A stretch of DNA of 32,842 bases from Massilia mucilaginosa (GTDB lineage: Bacteria; Pseudomonadota; Gammaproteobacteria; Burkholderiales; Burkholderiaceae_D): contig NZ_WHJH01000067.1 of NCBI RefSeq assembly GCF_011682145.1, forward strand, positions 1-32,842, written 5' to 3'. Below are positions 1-8,801 of the stretch, one piece after another (the first letter of the stretch is position 1; each line of letters starts with the position of its first letter). The notes under the pieces were generated by a model that saw only the letters and a program-made list of their open reading frames with translations, did not search any database and was not told the DNA's origin. A program made the translations under genes and the position numbers.

Positions 1-127
1 GACACGCCTCGACGTGTGAAGTCCAGAATTCGGTGTCACCTTCCATGCTTGCTCTCCTTAAAATTGAAACGGCAAGCATGCGGAAATCGGGATTAGGCCA
101 CAAGGCTGTGGTTCATGGAGCGCTTAC

Positions 128-358
128 AAAGGAAGCAAGGACAAGCCAATTTCGGAAACCCAAAAGCGGCGCAATACGCGCATCGCCAAGACCCGCGCCA
201 GGATCGAGCATGTGTTTGCCGGCCTGGCCGAGATGGGCGGCAAGGGCCTGCGCACGATCGGATTGGCGCGCGCCACGTTGCAGCTCAATTGGAAGGTCGC
301 CGCCTACAATTTGCGGCGCCTAGTCTACTTGAAGGAGGCCAGGGTCGAGGCGTTCTGA
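128..358 (+). pseudogene. IS5-family transposase C-terminal remnant
   Basis: This frame encodes the end of an IS5-type DDE transposase: TRARIEHVFAGLAEMGGKGL followed by RTIGLARATLQLNWKVAAYN and LRRLVYLKEARVEAF, then TGA. The RIEHVF segment normally carries the last catalytic acidic residue, and 'AYNLRRLVYL' is the usual tail of the family. The same frame is stopped by TAA at 59-61 and TGA at 17-19, and no start codon or N-terminal catalytic domain is present. The element is therefore a decayed 3' fragment. I could not identify a terminal inverted repeat after the stop. A piece of the element may lie before the window. Confidence 0.7.
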
Positions 359-516
359 CGCCCGCAGTCCGTCCGGACTGCACAAAACGAGGTTCAGCGC
401 CCATAAAACGGGCGGGAAGCGGCTCGGTCTGACATCAAAAAACGCAACTGCCGGCATCGCGACCGGCGATTACGCGGAAATTACCGGTAATTCGAGGTGC
501 CCCAAGGAATGCATTC

Positions 517-1215
517 ATGCTCGACTGGCTCCTCGCCGCTTATCTTCTAATCATCCTCCCGTGCACGCAAATGTGGCGCAGCTTCTATCAAAAAGGCAAA
601 CCTGTACAGGCGCGTACGGCAGGTTATCGAAAAACCGTTGTACAGATGATCGGTCTGCTGGCGGTGCTGGTAGCCAGTTGCTGGCAGGCCGGGCGCGGTC
701 CGGCGGCGCTGGGGCTCGATATGCCCGTGTCCAGAACCGGTATGTGGGGCCTGGGTATGACCGTGCTGCTGCTGGTGGCGCTTTACGTGGGAAACAAGCT
801 GTACACGTCCCGGCTGGACAGCGCCCGCCGCAAGGACGTGCTCGATCAGATCAAGGCAAACGAGAAAATGCCGCGCACCCCTCGCGAACTGGCCGAATTC
901 GTCCCGACGGTCGTCCTGGTCAGTACCGGATGGGAACTGCTGTATCGCGGCTTTTTGTTAATGCTGCTTACTCCCCTTACGGGCGCCGTCGGCGCGATTA
1001 TCCTGGCGGCGCTGGCCTATGGAATCGGGCATGGCTATGAAAAGAAATCCCAACTCCTTGGCAGCATCGTATCGGCATTGCTGTTCACGCTGGCGTTCTA
1101 CTTCACACAGAGTCTGTGGTGGTTGATTTTGCTGCATATCGGCTTGCCGCTGTTCGGTGCGATCAGCGTTGTCACGGCATATCGCGGTGAAACGCCGGCC
1201 TGCGCCAAAGTCTGA
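517..1215 (+). CDS. CPBP-like integral membrane protein (Rce1/Abi-type, atypical motif 1)
   Basis: A 232-aa polytopic membrane protein with about six hydrophobic segments. Its C-terminal half resembles the CPBP intramembrane protease family: 'WELLYRG' (family motif EExxxR, with the first Glu replaced by Trp), 'YGIGH' (FxxxH-like), and a late His in 'LLHIGL'. The second Glu, the Arg and both His are kept, so activity is possible but not assured. ATG 517 is preceded by AAGGA with good spacing. It is a paralog of the protein at 1965-2654: both start with LDWL and share the same order of motifs. No bacteriocin or peptide partner is seen next to it. Substrate unknown. Confidence 0.75.
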   Translation: MLDWLLAAYLLIILPCTQMWRSFYQKGKPVQARTAGYRKTVVQMIGLLAVLVASCWQAGRGPAALGLDMPVSRTGMWGLGMTVLLLVALYVGNKLYTSRLDSARRKDVLDQIKANEKMPRTPRELAEFVPTVVLVSTGWELLYRGFLLMLLTPLTGAVGAIILAALAYGIGHGYEKKSQLLGSIVSALLFTLAFYFTQSLWWLILLHIGLPLFGAISVVTAYRGETPACAKV

Positions 1216-1272
1216 CGCGCTCGATGGCGCCATTGGCCTGCACTGCCGGGCCGAAGGCGCCGGCATGCCGCC

Positions 1273-1797
1273 TTACACCGCGATGTTGCCTTCGATCGAA
1301 TCGTCCAGGGTTTTGCCGATCACGGCGCCGACCAGCATTTTCACGCCCGCCACGGCTTTGCCGTGCTTGTTATCCCAGTAGTATCCCTGGCCCGGCGTCA
1401 TCTTGATCGCCGTGATGCGCGGATCGTCCTCGCCTTCGGTGAACCAGGTTTTCAGGATAAAGTTCCACAATTCCTTGATCTTGGCCTTGTCGCGCGTGAT
1501 CGTGGCGACTCCGTCGAGCACCAGGAATTCTGAATTGGTCGAACCCTGGAAATACAGTTTCACCGCCGGATTGGCGGCGATCTCCTGATTCTTGTGGCTG
1601 TCGTCGGCGCTGAGAAACCACAGGTTGCCCTGTTCATCGACCTGGCGCACGCTCATCGGCCTGGCGCTGCCTTCGTGCCGGGTGCAGAAGAAGCAGGTTT
1701 CGGCGCTGTCGACCAGGTCCTTCAGTTTCTCGAGCGCTTCCTTGCCGCCCAGATCCTTGTAATTATCTTCCGGCTGGTTCTTGTTAATCGAGTCCAT
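1273..1797 (-). CDS. pyridoxamine 5'-phosphate oxidase-like general stress protein
   Basis: A 174-aa soluble protein of the split-barrel flavin-binding family, closest in pattern to 'general stress protein 26' (Pyrid_ox_like). Visible features are FFCTRHEGSARPMSVRQVD near residues 35-55, 'LWFLSADDSHKNQEI', and the C-terminal 'DPRITAIKMTPGQGYYWD'. The family binds FMN or a related flavin. It is not a true PdxH, which is longer and has a PLP-binding C-terminus. The gene stands convergent to the first CPBP-like gene (57 bp apart) and divergent from the second. The ATG at 1797 has a GGAGA-type site upstream on the minus strand. Physiological substrate unknown. Confidence 0.85.
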   Translation of the reverse strand: MDSINKNQPEDNYKDLGGKEALEKLKDLVDSAETCFFCTRHEGSARPMSVRQVDEQGNLWFLSADDSHKNQEIAANPAVKLYFQGSTNSEFLVLDGVATITRDKAKIKELWNFILKTWFTEGEDDPRITAIKMTPGQGYYWDNKHGKAVAGVKMLVGAVIGKTLDDSIEGNIAV

Positions 1798-1964
1798 GTG
1801 GTTCTCCGTGTAGGTCTGTCATTCATGTCCATGCTCGCAGTGCGGAGCAGCCAGACCAGATGGTACGGAACAAGCGCCGCAGCGTATGTGGCATACCTAA
1901 CCTAGCGACCTCGTTGCCGCTTTTGCAATGTAGAATCCCGCTTACCACTTTCGGAGAAAACCCC

Positions 1965-2654
1965 ATGCTGCTCGATTGGCTGTTCGGCCTGTGCCTGTTT
2001 CTGCTTGTTCCCGCTTATCACTTGTGGAGCCCAATGCGACAGAAAACCCTGCCGCCGAGCCGCATCGCCCGCTACTGGTCGATGATCGGGACCATGGGCG
2101 TTTTGCTGCTCATGCTGCTGGCCCATGCCTGGCAGCGGGGGCAGGGCGCCGATATGGTCGGTATCGGCTTCGACCTGTCGGCAAACCAGCGCTACCTGGT
2201 CGCGGCCGCCATCGTTGTCGTCGCGCTGTGGCACCTGGGCATGCATGCGGCGATGCGCATGATCGACACCGACGCCGGGGTGGCGCAGGCGTTCGACAAA
2301 ATGTCCCGCAACCAGCTGATGCCGCGCACGCTTGCAGAGGCGCGCTTGTACGTCCTGTTCGTCATTGTGATCGGCATCGGCAGCGATCTGCTGTATCGGG
2401 GTTTTCTGATCAACACCCTGGTGCCCGTCGGCGGCGCGATTGTGGCGATCCTGCTGGCGTCGCTGGCCGACGCGCTGACTTACGGCTACGACAAGCCGCG
2501 CGATATTCCGGGCAACATCGCCCTTTCCCTGGTGCTGGGAATCGCTTTCTATCTGTCCCAGAGCCTGTTGTGGATCATCGTGCTGCATCTTGGTCTGGGG
2601 CTGTCCACCGCCCGCATCGCCTGGCAGGCGACGCATCCACATGGCAGCGCCTGA
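1965..2654 (+). CDS. degenerate CPBP-like membrane protein, paralog of 517-1215
   Basis: A 229-aa membrane protein that aligns along its length with the product of 517-1215. The catalytic positions have decayed: the motif-1 region reads 'SDLLYRG' (both Glu lost, one to Asp), and the position of the FxxxH histidine reads Tyr in 'ADALTYGY'. The late His ('VLHLGL') remains. I infer a pseudo-protease or a structural membrane protein. The start was placed at ATG 1965 (MLLDWLFG), which has GGAGA six to ten bases upstream and matches the paralog's N-terminus; an in-frame ATG at 1860 has no such support. Confidence 0.75.
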   Translation: MLLDWLFGLCLFLLVPAYHLWSPMRQKTLPPSRIARYWSMIGTMGVLLLMLLAHAWQRGQGADMVGIGFDLSANQRYLVAAAIVVVALWHLGMHAAMRMIDTDAGVAQAFDKMSRNQLMPRTLAEARLYVLFVIVIGIGSDLLYRGFLINTLVPVGGAIVAILLASLADALTYGYDKPRDIPGNIALSLVLGIAFYLSQSLLWIIVLHLGLGLSTARIAWQATHPHGSA

Positions 2655-2671
2655 GCGATCGGCCAAAATTG

Positions 2672-2701
2672 GCCAGTGGCCATTGGCCATTGGCCACTGG
2701 C
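2672..2701. repeat. inverted repeat after the second CPBP-like gene
   Basis: Arms GCCAGTGGCCA (2672-2682) and TGGCCACTGGC (2691-2701) pair perfectly over 11 bp around an 8-nt loop. The element is made of repeated GGCCATT units. It lies 18 bp after the stop of the upstream gene and could act as a terminator, but no T-tract follows. Confidence 0.55.
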
Positions 2702-2723
2702 AACGGCATTCGGACAGACCGTT

Positions 2724-2729
2724 TATAAT
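2724..2729 (+). promoter_or_regulatory. perfect -10 box (TATAAT) before the ABM gene
   Basis: TATAAT lies 88 bp before the start at 2817 in an otherwise GC-rich gap. No good -35 is found at 16-18 bp (CAACGG region), so any promoter is weak or activator-dependent. Confidence 0.4.
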
Positions 2730-2816
2730 TGAGAAAGATTGCCTTGTATTTAACTGGGCGGGCATGCGAATGCCGGTCCGGCAGTCTCCCTTCTTAACGC
2801 ACGCCACGGAGCATAC

Positions 2817-3116
2817 ATGCTGGTTCTTTCCTTAACACTCATCGCCAAACCCGACGCTGCACCGGCCCTGATCGACCTCGCCGCCATCGTGGTCGAGCAC
2901 ACGCGCGCCGAGCCAGGTTGCATCCGCTACGACTTCCTGCAGTCCCCGCACACCCCGAACAAATTTGTGATCTTCGAATTGTGGAAAAGCAGGGCCGACC
3001 TGCACGACCATTTCCAGCTGCCGCATTTCAAGGCCTTCGCCGAGCAACTGCCCGCGCTGACCGAAGGCGGCATCGACATGGTCACCTATGATACGGACGG
3101 GCCGAAGCCGGCCTGA
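2817..3116 (+). CDS. antibiotic biosynthesis monooxygenase (ABM) domain protein, YgiN-like
   Basis: A 99-aa single-domain protein of the dimeric alpha/beta-barrel ABM family, often annotated as putative quinol monooxygenase. Typical family pattern: 'EPGCIRYDFLQS' near residue 35, 'FVIFELWKSRADLHDHF' near 55, and 'PHFKAFAEQLPAL' after it. Such proteins oxidise quinols or similar aromatics without a cofactor, but the substrate cannot be read from sequence. ATG 2817 has ACGGAG upstream. It ends 23 bp before the convergent ATPase gene and has no obvious operon partner. Confidence 0.85.
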   Translation: MLVLSLTLIAKPDAAPALIDLAAIVVEHTRAEPGCIRYDFLQSPHTPNKFVIFELWKSRADLHDHFQLPHFKAFAEQLPALTEGGIDMVTYDTDGPKPA

Positions 3117-3139
3117 TGAGCTCGGGCACGCAAGATCGG

Positions 3140-4303
3140 TCAGCGCGTATTCCAGTGCCACGCCGGTTTCTCCAGCTCGCCCATGCCTTCCACCCTGGTT
3201 GCACCGAGCACCTTTTCAAGTCGCAGCGCCTGGTAGCCGCGCTGGCCTTCGAGCGCGTCGATCAGGCGCCCGGCGTGCGATACCGCAATGACCTGCGACT
3301 GGCGCGCGGCCCGGCCGATCAGCCGTCCCAGCGGTGCCAGCAAGTCCGGATGCAAGCTCGTTTCCGGTTCGTTCAGCACCAGCAGTTCGGGCGGGCGCGG
3401 GGTGAGCAGGGCGGCGATCCACAGCAGGTAGCGTAAGGTTCCATCCGATAATTCGCTGGTGCGCATCGGGCGCAGCAATCCGCGCTGGCGCATGTGCAGC
3501 TCAAAACGTCCATCGTTGATGTTCACCTCCAGCGCCGCTCCCGGAAACGCATCGTCGACCGCGTCGTCCAGCCCATCCGGATCGCCGATCTCGATGATGG
3601 TCTGGATCGCGGCGGCCAGATCGTGGCCGTCGTGGCTCAAGACCGGCGCGTGGGTGCCGATCTGTGCGCGCCGGGCCGGGGCGTCGGCGTCGGTGCGGAA
3701 GTGGTCGTAAAAGCGCCAAGAGCGCATCTTCTCGCGCAACTGCAGCAATTCGACGCCATCGCGCAGGTCGCCCAGCTGGGTCAGCATGCTGTCGAAGCTG
3801 GCCAGGCCGGCGCTCAGCACGCGCCACTGCCCGTCATCCTCCTTGATCTTCACCATCGCCCCGTCGCGTTCGGCGAACTGGGCGCCGCGCCGCAGGAAAG
3901 GTCCGCTCCAGATGCATTCGTGCTTGATGACCGGGTCGAGCCGGAACGCGCTGTCGGTCTTGACCGGCACGCCCAGGTCGATCAGGTAACCGTTCGTATC
4001 GCTGGCGAAACCGAGGCGCAGGTTGGCCGCCTGGGCGCGCCCCGTGCCCTGCACGGCATGCCGGCCTCGCAGCATCGCCCGCGACACATCTTCCGGTCCC
4101 GCCCACAGGGTCGACTGCAGGCCACCCTCGCGCGCCAGCGCGGGAATCAGCGAACCCTGCGAGGTCTCGGCCAGCAGGCGCAGCGCCCGGTACACGCTCG
4201 ACTTGCCGCTGCCGTTGGCGCCGGTGATCACGTTTAACTGCTGCAAGGGAAGCACCAGGTCGCGCAGCGAGCGGTAATTGGCAATGGCAAGTGTGGTCAG
4301 CAT
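3140..4303 (-). CDS. AAA family ATPase (RecF/OLD-like, AAA_21)
   Basis: A 387-aa SMC-like ATPase. Walker A is GANGSGKS (residues 28-35). 'LSDGTLRYLLWIAALL' is the ABC-type signature region, 'LLVLNEPETSLHPDL' is Walker B with the E-P-E-T motif, and 'VIAVSHAGRLID' is the switch His. No nuclease, TOPRIM or coiled-coil arm is visible, so it is the short stand-alone form. The start was placed at ATG 4303, giving MLTTLAIANYRSLRDL, the usual N-terminus of this family; an upstream in-frame ATG at 4399 adds a non-homologous tail. It is divergent from moaA. Possible roles in DNA repair or defence are inference only. Confidence 0.85.
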   Translation of the reverse strand: MLTTLAIANYRSLRDLVLPLQQLNVITGANGSGKSSVYRALRLLAETSQGSLIPALAREGGLQSTLWAGPEDVSRAMLRGRHAVQGTGRAQAANLRLGFASDTNGYLIDLGVPVKTDSAFRLDPVIKHECIWSGPFLRRGAQFAERDGAMVKIKEDDGQWRVLSAGLASFDSMLTQLGDLRDGVELLQLREKMRSWRFYDHFRTDADAPARRAQIGTHAPVLSHDGHDLAAAIQTIIEIGDPDGLDDAVDDAFPGAALEVNINDGRFELHMRQRGLLRPMRTSELSDGTLRYLLWIAALLTPRPPELLVLNEPETSLHPDLLAPLGRLIGRAARQSQVIAVSHAGRLIDALEGQRGYQALRLEKVLGATRVEGMGELEKPAWHWNTR

Positions 4304-4514
4304 GGTTAAACCCGGTTCACATCGGTTGGACAGCAGAGCGCCGCATCGGTTCACGCGGATTGTCAAATTGTTACACAAGATGCGCCCGCGGCGGCGCAAA
4401 AAACCGCGTCCCCTAGTCCTTTATGACTAGTCGCGCTAGCCCGTCATGGGCACAGGCAAAGCGCTCCCGTCCCGCTACAATCGGACTGTCATCAATCTTC
4501 AGGGGAGCAGGGCC

Positions 4515-5489
4515 ATGTTGCGCGACAGGTATGGGCGGTCGATCGAATATCTGCGCCTGTCGGTCACCGACCGCTGCGACCTGCGCTGCAGCTATTGCAT
4601 CCCCAAAGGCTTCAAGGGCTTCGAGGAGCCCCAGCACTGGCTTACCTTCGATGAAATCGAACGCCTGGTGGCCGCCTTCGGCCGCCTCGGCACGCGCCGC
4701 CTGCGCCTGACCGGCGGCGAGCCGCTGCTGCGCCGCAATTTGTCCGAGCTGGCAGGGCGCCTCTCGAGCCTGCCCGGCATCGACGACCTGTCGCTCTCGA
4801 CCAACGCCACCCGCCTGGCGCACCACGCCGCCGACCTGCGGGCGGCGGGCGTTTCGCGCATCAACGTCAGCCTCGATTCGCTCGACCGCGCCTGCATGCA
4901 GCAGATCACCGGGCGCGACAGCCTCGGCATGATCCTCGACGGCATCATGGCCGGCAAGGCGGCCGGCTTCGAACCGATCAAGATCAATATGGTGGCCCTG
5001 CGCGGCGTCAACGAGCACCAGATCGACGCCATGGTCGCCTTTTGCATCGAGCACCAGTTCGTGCTGCGCCTGATCGAAGCGATGCCCATGGGCGCCACCG
5101 GGCGCGACGCCACCTGGCTCGACCTGGGTCCGGTCGAACGCCACCTGCGCCGCCATTTCGGCCTGATTCACCAGCCGGATACGCTCGGCGGCGGGCCGGC
5201 GCGCTACCTGGCCACGCCGGACGGACGCACCAGCGTCGGCTTCATCACCCCCATGTCGCAGCATTTCTGCGCCGACTGCAACCGGGTCCGCCTGTCGGTC
5301 GACGGCACCCTGTACCTGTGCCTCGGACAGGAAGACAAGGTCGAGCTGCGCCCGCTGTTGCGCGGCGGCGCCAGCGACGCCGAGCTGGAGCAGGCAATCC
5401 GCGCCGCCATCGAACTCAAACCCGAAAAGCACGAATTCCGCGAGCAGCCGGGTAAAATCATCCGCTTCATGTCGCAAACCGGCGGATGA
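4515..5489 (+). CDS. moaA: GTP 3',8-cyclase MoaA (molybdenum cofactor biosynthesis)
   Basis: A 324-aa radical-SAM enzyme that makes (8S)-3',8-cyclo-GTP, the first step of Moco synthesis. The N-terminal 4Fe-4S motif CDLRCSYC (CxxxCxxC) binds SAM. The C-terminal cluster is 'CADCNRVRLSVDGTLYLC' (CxxC-x13-C). The protein ends in Gly-Gly, which MoaA needs for catalysis. 'LTGGEPLLR' is the SAM-binding GGEP motif. ATG 4515 has AGGGGAGCAG upstream and starts MLRDRYGR, as expected; an in-frame ATG at 4446 is too early. It is followed after 64 bp by narX. Pairing with a nitrate sensor fits the need of nitrate reductases for Moco. Confidence 0.97.
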   Translation: MLRDRYGRSIEYLRLSVTDRCDLRCSYCIPKGFKGFEEPQHWLTFDEIERLVAAFGRLGTRRLRLTGGEPLLRRNLSELAGRLSSLPGIDDLSLSTNATRLAHHAADLRAAGVSRINVSLDSLDRACMQQITGRDSLGMILDGIMAGKAAGFEPIKINMVALRGVNEHQIDAMVAFCIEHQFVLRLIEAMPMGATGRDATWLDLGPVERHLRRHFGLIHQPDTLGGGPARYLATPDGRTSVGFITPMSQHFCADCNRVRLSVDGTLYLCLGQEDKVELRPLLRGGASDAELEQAIRAAIELKPEKHEFREQPGKIIRFMSQTGG

Positions 5490-5553
5490 GCGGCATCCCG
5501 GCAGTTCCGATTAGCAACGCGGCAGCGTATCATGGCGTCAGCAAGGAGACCGC

Positions 5554-7482
5554 ATGCCCCTCACCACCCTGATTCCCTCGCGTCAAAAGCTCTCCGCCAA
5601 GATCGTCGGCGCACTGCTCGGCTTTCTCGCGCTGGCCCTGTGCGCCATCGGCGTGACCCTGTACCTGTCCTGGCAACTCGAAGGCAGCGCCGCCGCCATC
5701 AACGATACCGGCAGCCTGCGCATGAGCAGCTACCGGCTGGCGATCCTGCTGGCGCAGCCGGGCGCGGACGGCCCCGCGCGCCAGGCCGGCGCCGCGCGCC
5801 AGATGGCCCAGATTGACGCCACCCTGGCGCAACTGCACCAGGGCGACCCGCAGCGCCCGCTGTTCCTGCCGCCGACCCGCGCCATCCTCGGCGAGTTCGC
5901 CAACATCGCGTCCGAATGGCGGCGCGAACTGCGCCCGGACGCCACATCGTTGGCAGCCGGGCCGGGCGGCGCCGGGCTGCAGGGCTACCTGGCGCACACC
6001 GACCGCTTTGTCGAGCGCGTCGACGGGCTGGTCCAGCTGATCGAGCGCGACAGCGAAACCCGCACCTTCTGGCTGCGCGCCTCGCAGCTGGCCCTGCTGG
6101 CCCTGGCCATGGTCGGCACCGTCAGCCTGATCTACCTCATGTTCAGCCTGATCATCGAACCGGTCACGCGCCTGCACGACGGCCTGCACCGCATGAAGGA
6201 AAAGGATTTCGAAGTGCGCCTGGCGGTCGACAGCAGCGACGAGTTCGGCCAGCTGGCGCAAGGCTTCAACCAGATGGCCGACCGCCTGCAGGCGCTGTAC
6301 GGCAACCTGGAGAGCCTGGTACACACCAAGACCGCCGCGCTGGAACACAACAACCGCGAACTGGCCTTGCTGTACGACAGCGCCGCCTTCCTGCAGCGTC
6401 CGCAGCCGGTCGAGCCGCTGTGCGAAGGCTTCTTGCAGCGCATCAGCGACTATTTCCAGGCCGACGGCGGCTCGGTGCGCGTGCTCGACGCCGGCCGCGA
6501 CAATCTGCACATGGTGGTCCATCACGGCCTGTCGCCCAAACTGGTCGAACGCGAACACTGCATCAAGGTCGGCGACTGCCTGTGCGGCGAAGCGGTCCAG
6601 AAAAAGGTCACGGTGATCCACGACCTGCGCAAGCTCGACAAAAGCTACGAACTCGAATGCCACCGCGAAGGCTTCTCCACCGTGTCGGTGTTCCACATCT
6701 ATGCGCACCAGCAGCACCTGGGGTTTTTCAACCTGCATTTCCGCACGCCGCGCGTACTCGATGCGCGCGAGCAGGGTTTGCTCGAAACGCTGGGCCAGCT
6801 GCTCGGCACCGCCATCGAAAACCTGCGCCTGGGCGCGCGCGAACGCGAGATGGCGGTCTCGGAAGAACGCAACCTGGTGGCCCAGGGACTGCACGACAGC
6901 ATCGCCCAGGGCCTCAACTTCCTCAACCTGCAAGTCCAGATGCTCGACCAGTCCGTGCGCGACGGCAAACTGAACGATGTGGCCGAGATCGTCCCGGCCC
7001 TGCGCGCCGGCGTGCAGGAAAGCTATGAAGACGTGCGCGAACTGCTGCACAACTTCCGCAGCCGCCTGGTCGAAGGCAATCTGATCGCCGCGCTGGAAAC
7101 CACGGTCGACAAATTCCGCCGCCAGACCGGCATCGCCGCCGAACTGGTGGCCGATGTCGACGGCGCCCCGTTCCCGCGCGAGCAGCAACTGCAACTGCTG
7201 TTCATCGTGCAGGAAGCCTTGTCGAACGTGCGCAAGCACGCCGGCGCCAGCCGGGTCACGGTGCGCTTGCAGGACAGTCATGACTTTTTGCTCAGTATCG
7301 AAGACAACGGCGCCGGCTTCGATCCGGCCCTCCTGGCGGGGCGCGGCGACAGCCACGTCGGCATCCACATCATGCGCGAGCGCGCCCAGCGCATCGAAGC
7401 GGCGCTGGCGGTCAGCTCGACGCCCGGGGTCGGCACCACCATCGCCCTGACCCTGCCGCAGGCGCACCGGCGCGCCGCCTGA
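5554..7482 (+). CDS. narX: nitrate/nitrite sensor histidine kinase NarX
   Basis: A 642-aa inner-membrane sensor kinase. TM1 is about residues 12-40. The periplasmic part opens with 'INDTGSLRMSSYRLAILL', which matches the P-box of NarX/NarQ that binds nitrate. TM2 is about residues 177-203, followed by HAMP (to about 255), a GAF-like central module with Cys-rich 'KVGDCLCGEAV', and HisKA_3 with His447 in 'QGLHDSIAQGLNFLNLQ'. HATPase motifs follow: 'EALSNVRKHAG' and 'DNGAGFD'. AAGGAGA precedes ATG 5554. narL follows after 19 bp, so the two form an operon. It should phosphorylate NarL in response to nitrate or nitrite. Confidence 0.93.
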   Translation: MPLTTLIPSRQKLSAKIVGALLGFLALALCAIGVTLYLSWQLEGSAAAINDTGSLRMSSYRLAILLAQPGADGPARQAGAARQMAQIDATLAQLHQGDPQRPLFLPPTRAILGEFANIASEWRRELRPDATSLAAGPGGAGLQGYLAHTDRFVERVDGLVQLIERDSETRTFWLRASQLALLALAMVGTVSLIYLMFSLIIEPVTRLHDGLHRMKEKDFEVRLAVDSSDEFGQLAQGFNQMADRLQALYGNLESLVHTKTAALEHNNRELALLYDSAAFLQRPQPVEPLCEGFLQRISDYFQADGGSVRVLDAGRDNLHMVVHHGLSPKLVEREHCIKVGDCLCGEAVQKKVTVIHDLRKLDKSYELECHREGFSTVSVFHIYAHQQHLGFFNLHFRTPRVLDAREQGLLETLGQLLGTAIENLRLGAREREMAVSEERNLVAQGLHDSIAQGLNFLNLQVQMLDQSVRDGKLNDVAEIVPALRAGVQESYEDVRELLHNFRSRLVEGNLIAALETTVDKFRRQTGIAAELVADVDGAPFPREQQLQLLFIVQEALSNVRKHAGASRVTVRLQDSHDFLLSIEDNGAGFDPALLAGRGDSHVGIHIMRERAQRIEAALAVSSTPGVGTTIALTLPQAHRRAA

Positions 7483-7501
7483 TCACTAAATGGAGAACCC
7501 C

Positions 7502-8161
7502 ATGGAGACCCCCGAGCAACCGATCCGCGTGCTGCTGGTCGACGACCACAGCCTGTTTCGCAGCGGCATCCGCTCGCTGCTGCAGCGCCACGCCGAATTC
7601 GCCGTCGTCGGCGAAGCGGCCGATGGCGTCGAAGGCATCAAGCGCGCGCGCCAGCTGCAGCCCGACGTGGTGCTGCTGGACCTGAACATGCCCGGCATGT
7701 CCGGCGTCGAAACCTTGCAGCTGATGCAGCAGGATTGCCCGGACGCGGCGATCGTCATGCTGACCGTGTCGGAAGAGTCGCAAGACCTCGGCACGGCCCT
7801 GCGCGCGGGCGCCAGCGGTTACCTGATCAAGAATATCGACACCGAGTTCCTGCTGCGCGCGATCCGCCGCGCCGCCGCCGGCGAAACCGTGGTGGCCGAA
7901 GCCATGACCGGCAAGCTGGTGGCGCAGTTACAGGCCGGCACGGCCGGGGAAGCGCCGGCGTCCGAGCTCGACAAGCTGACCCCGCGCGAACGCGAAATCC
8001 TCGACTGCCTGGCGCGCGGCGAGAGCAACAAGGCGATTGCCCGCAATCTCGACCTGGCCGAAAGCACGGTCAAGATCCACGTCCAGAACGTGCTGAAAAA
8101 ACTCAAGCTGGCCAGCCGCGTGCAGGCCGCCGTGTTCGCCGTCGAACACCGCATGAAATAG
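7502..8161 (+). CDS. narL: nitrate/nitrite response regulator NarL (LuxR/FixJ class)
   Basis: A 219-aa response regulator. The receiver domain has acidic residues in 'LLVDDHSLFRSG', the phospho-acceptor Asp60 in 'LLDLNMPGMSG' and the conserved Lys in 'YLIKNID'. The C-terminal LuxR-type HTH runs 'LTPREREILDCLARGESNKA' then 'IARNLDLAESTVKIHVQNVLKKL'. The start was set at ATG 7502 because GGAGA at 7493-7497 is correctly spaced for it; the in-frame ATG at 7490 overlaps that site. It is the cognate partner of NarX just upstream. Likely targets are respiratory nitrate-reduction and NO genes, none of which are in the window apart from nnrS. Confidence 0.93.
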   Translation: METPEQPIRVLLVDDHSLFRSGIRSLLQRHAEFAVVGEAADGVEGIKRARQLQPDVVLLDLNMPGMSGVETLQLMQQDCPDAAIVMLTVSEESQDLGTALRAGASGYLIKNIDTEFLLRAIRRAAAGETVVAEAMTGKLVAQLQAGTAGEAPASELDKLTPREREILDCLARGESNKAIARNLDLAESTVKIHVQNVLKKLKLASRVQAAVFAVEHRMK

Positions 8162-8171
8162 GAGCTCCCCC

Positions 8172-8798
8172 ATGACGCCACGCACCACGCGCGCGCTGTT
8201 GGCGGCGCTGGGCCTCGGCGCCGCCCTGGCGTCGTTGTCCGGTGCCGCGCACGGCGCCGCCGACCGGTCGGTGGAATACCAGAAGAAGCTGTTAATCGGC
8301 CTGGTCGACGAGGAGCGCGGCAAGGTCGTCAGCAGCTTGTCGACCGTGTTCGACGAAGACGCCCTCACCGAAATCGGCTACAAGAGCCTGCGCCTCGATA
8401 CGGCGCGCTACAAGCTCGCGCCAGGCGTGCGCGCCTTCGGATTCGACCTGATCGGACGCAACCGTCATTATTGTCCCGATGGCGGCCTCGGCCCGACCCG
8501 CTACCTGTATGTGCGGGAGGGTAAAAAGATCCGTCAAATCATGGCCGAGTTCGCGGTTTCGCGTTGGGCCTACATCGGTGAGGACGAGTCGTCGTGCGGG
8601 AAAATCGAGGCGCCCGCGCGCCCGGTGGAGAATGAGGAAAGAAGCCTGTCGGTCGCAGCGAGCCGCACCAACGGTTATGCCGACCTGCTGGTCACCAGTA
8701 CGACCAGCGTGGACGGCAAGAAAGGCGTTGTGCGCACTACCCGGATTGTGCGTTACGACGGCGACAGTTACCCGGTCAACCAGGGCAGCGACTTCTAG
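8172..8798 (+). CDS. exported protein of unknown function in the narXL operon
   Basis: A 208-aa protein with a clear Sec signal peptide (RR near the N-terminus, hydrophobic LLAALGLGAALASLSG, cleavage near AHGAA). The mature part has two Cys ('HYCPDGG' and 'SSCGKIE') that could form a disulfide, and no membrane anchor. I do not recognise the family. AGGAGCTCCCC precedes ATG 8172, only 10 bp after narL, so it is probably co-transcribed with narXL and might serve in the same response in the periplasm. It ends 3 bp before the convergent HMA-like gene. Confidence 0.75.
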   Translation: MTPRTTRALLAALGLGAALASLSGAAHGAADRSVEYQKKLLIGLVDEERGKVVSSLSTVFDEDALTEIGYKSLRLDTARYKLAPGVRAFGFDLIGRNRHYCPDGGLGPTRYLYVREGKKIRQIMAEFAVSRWAYIGEDESSCGKIEAPARPVENEERSLSVAASRTNGYADLLVTSTTSVDGKKGVVRTTRIVRYDGDSYPVNQGSDF

Positions 8799-8801
8799 GG
8801 C

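Noticed and set aside
5530-7467. Long open frame antisense to narX
   Set aside because: GC-driven shadow; narX has full domain structure and ribosome site.
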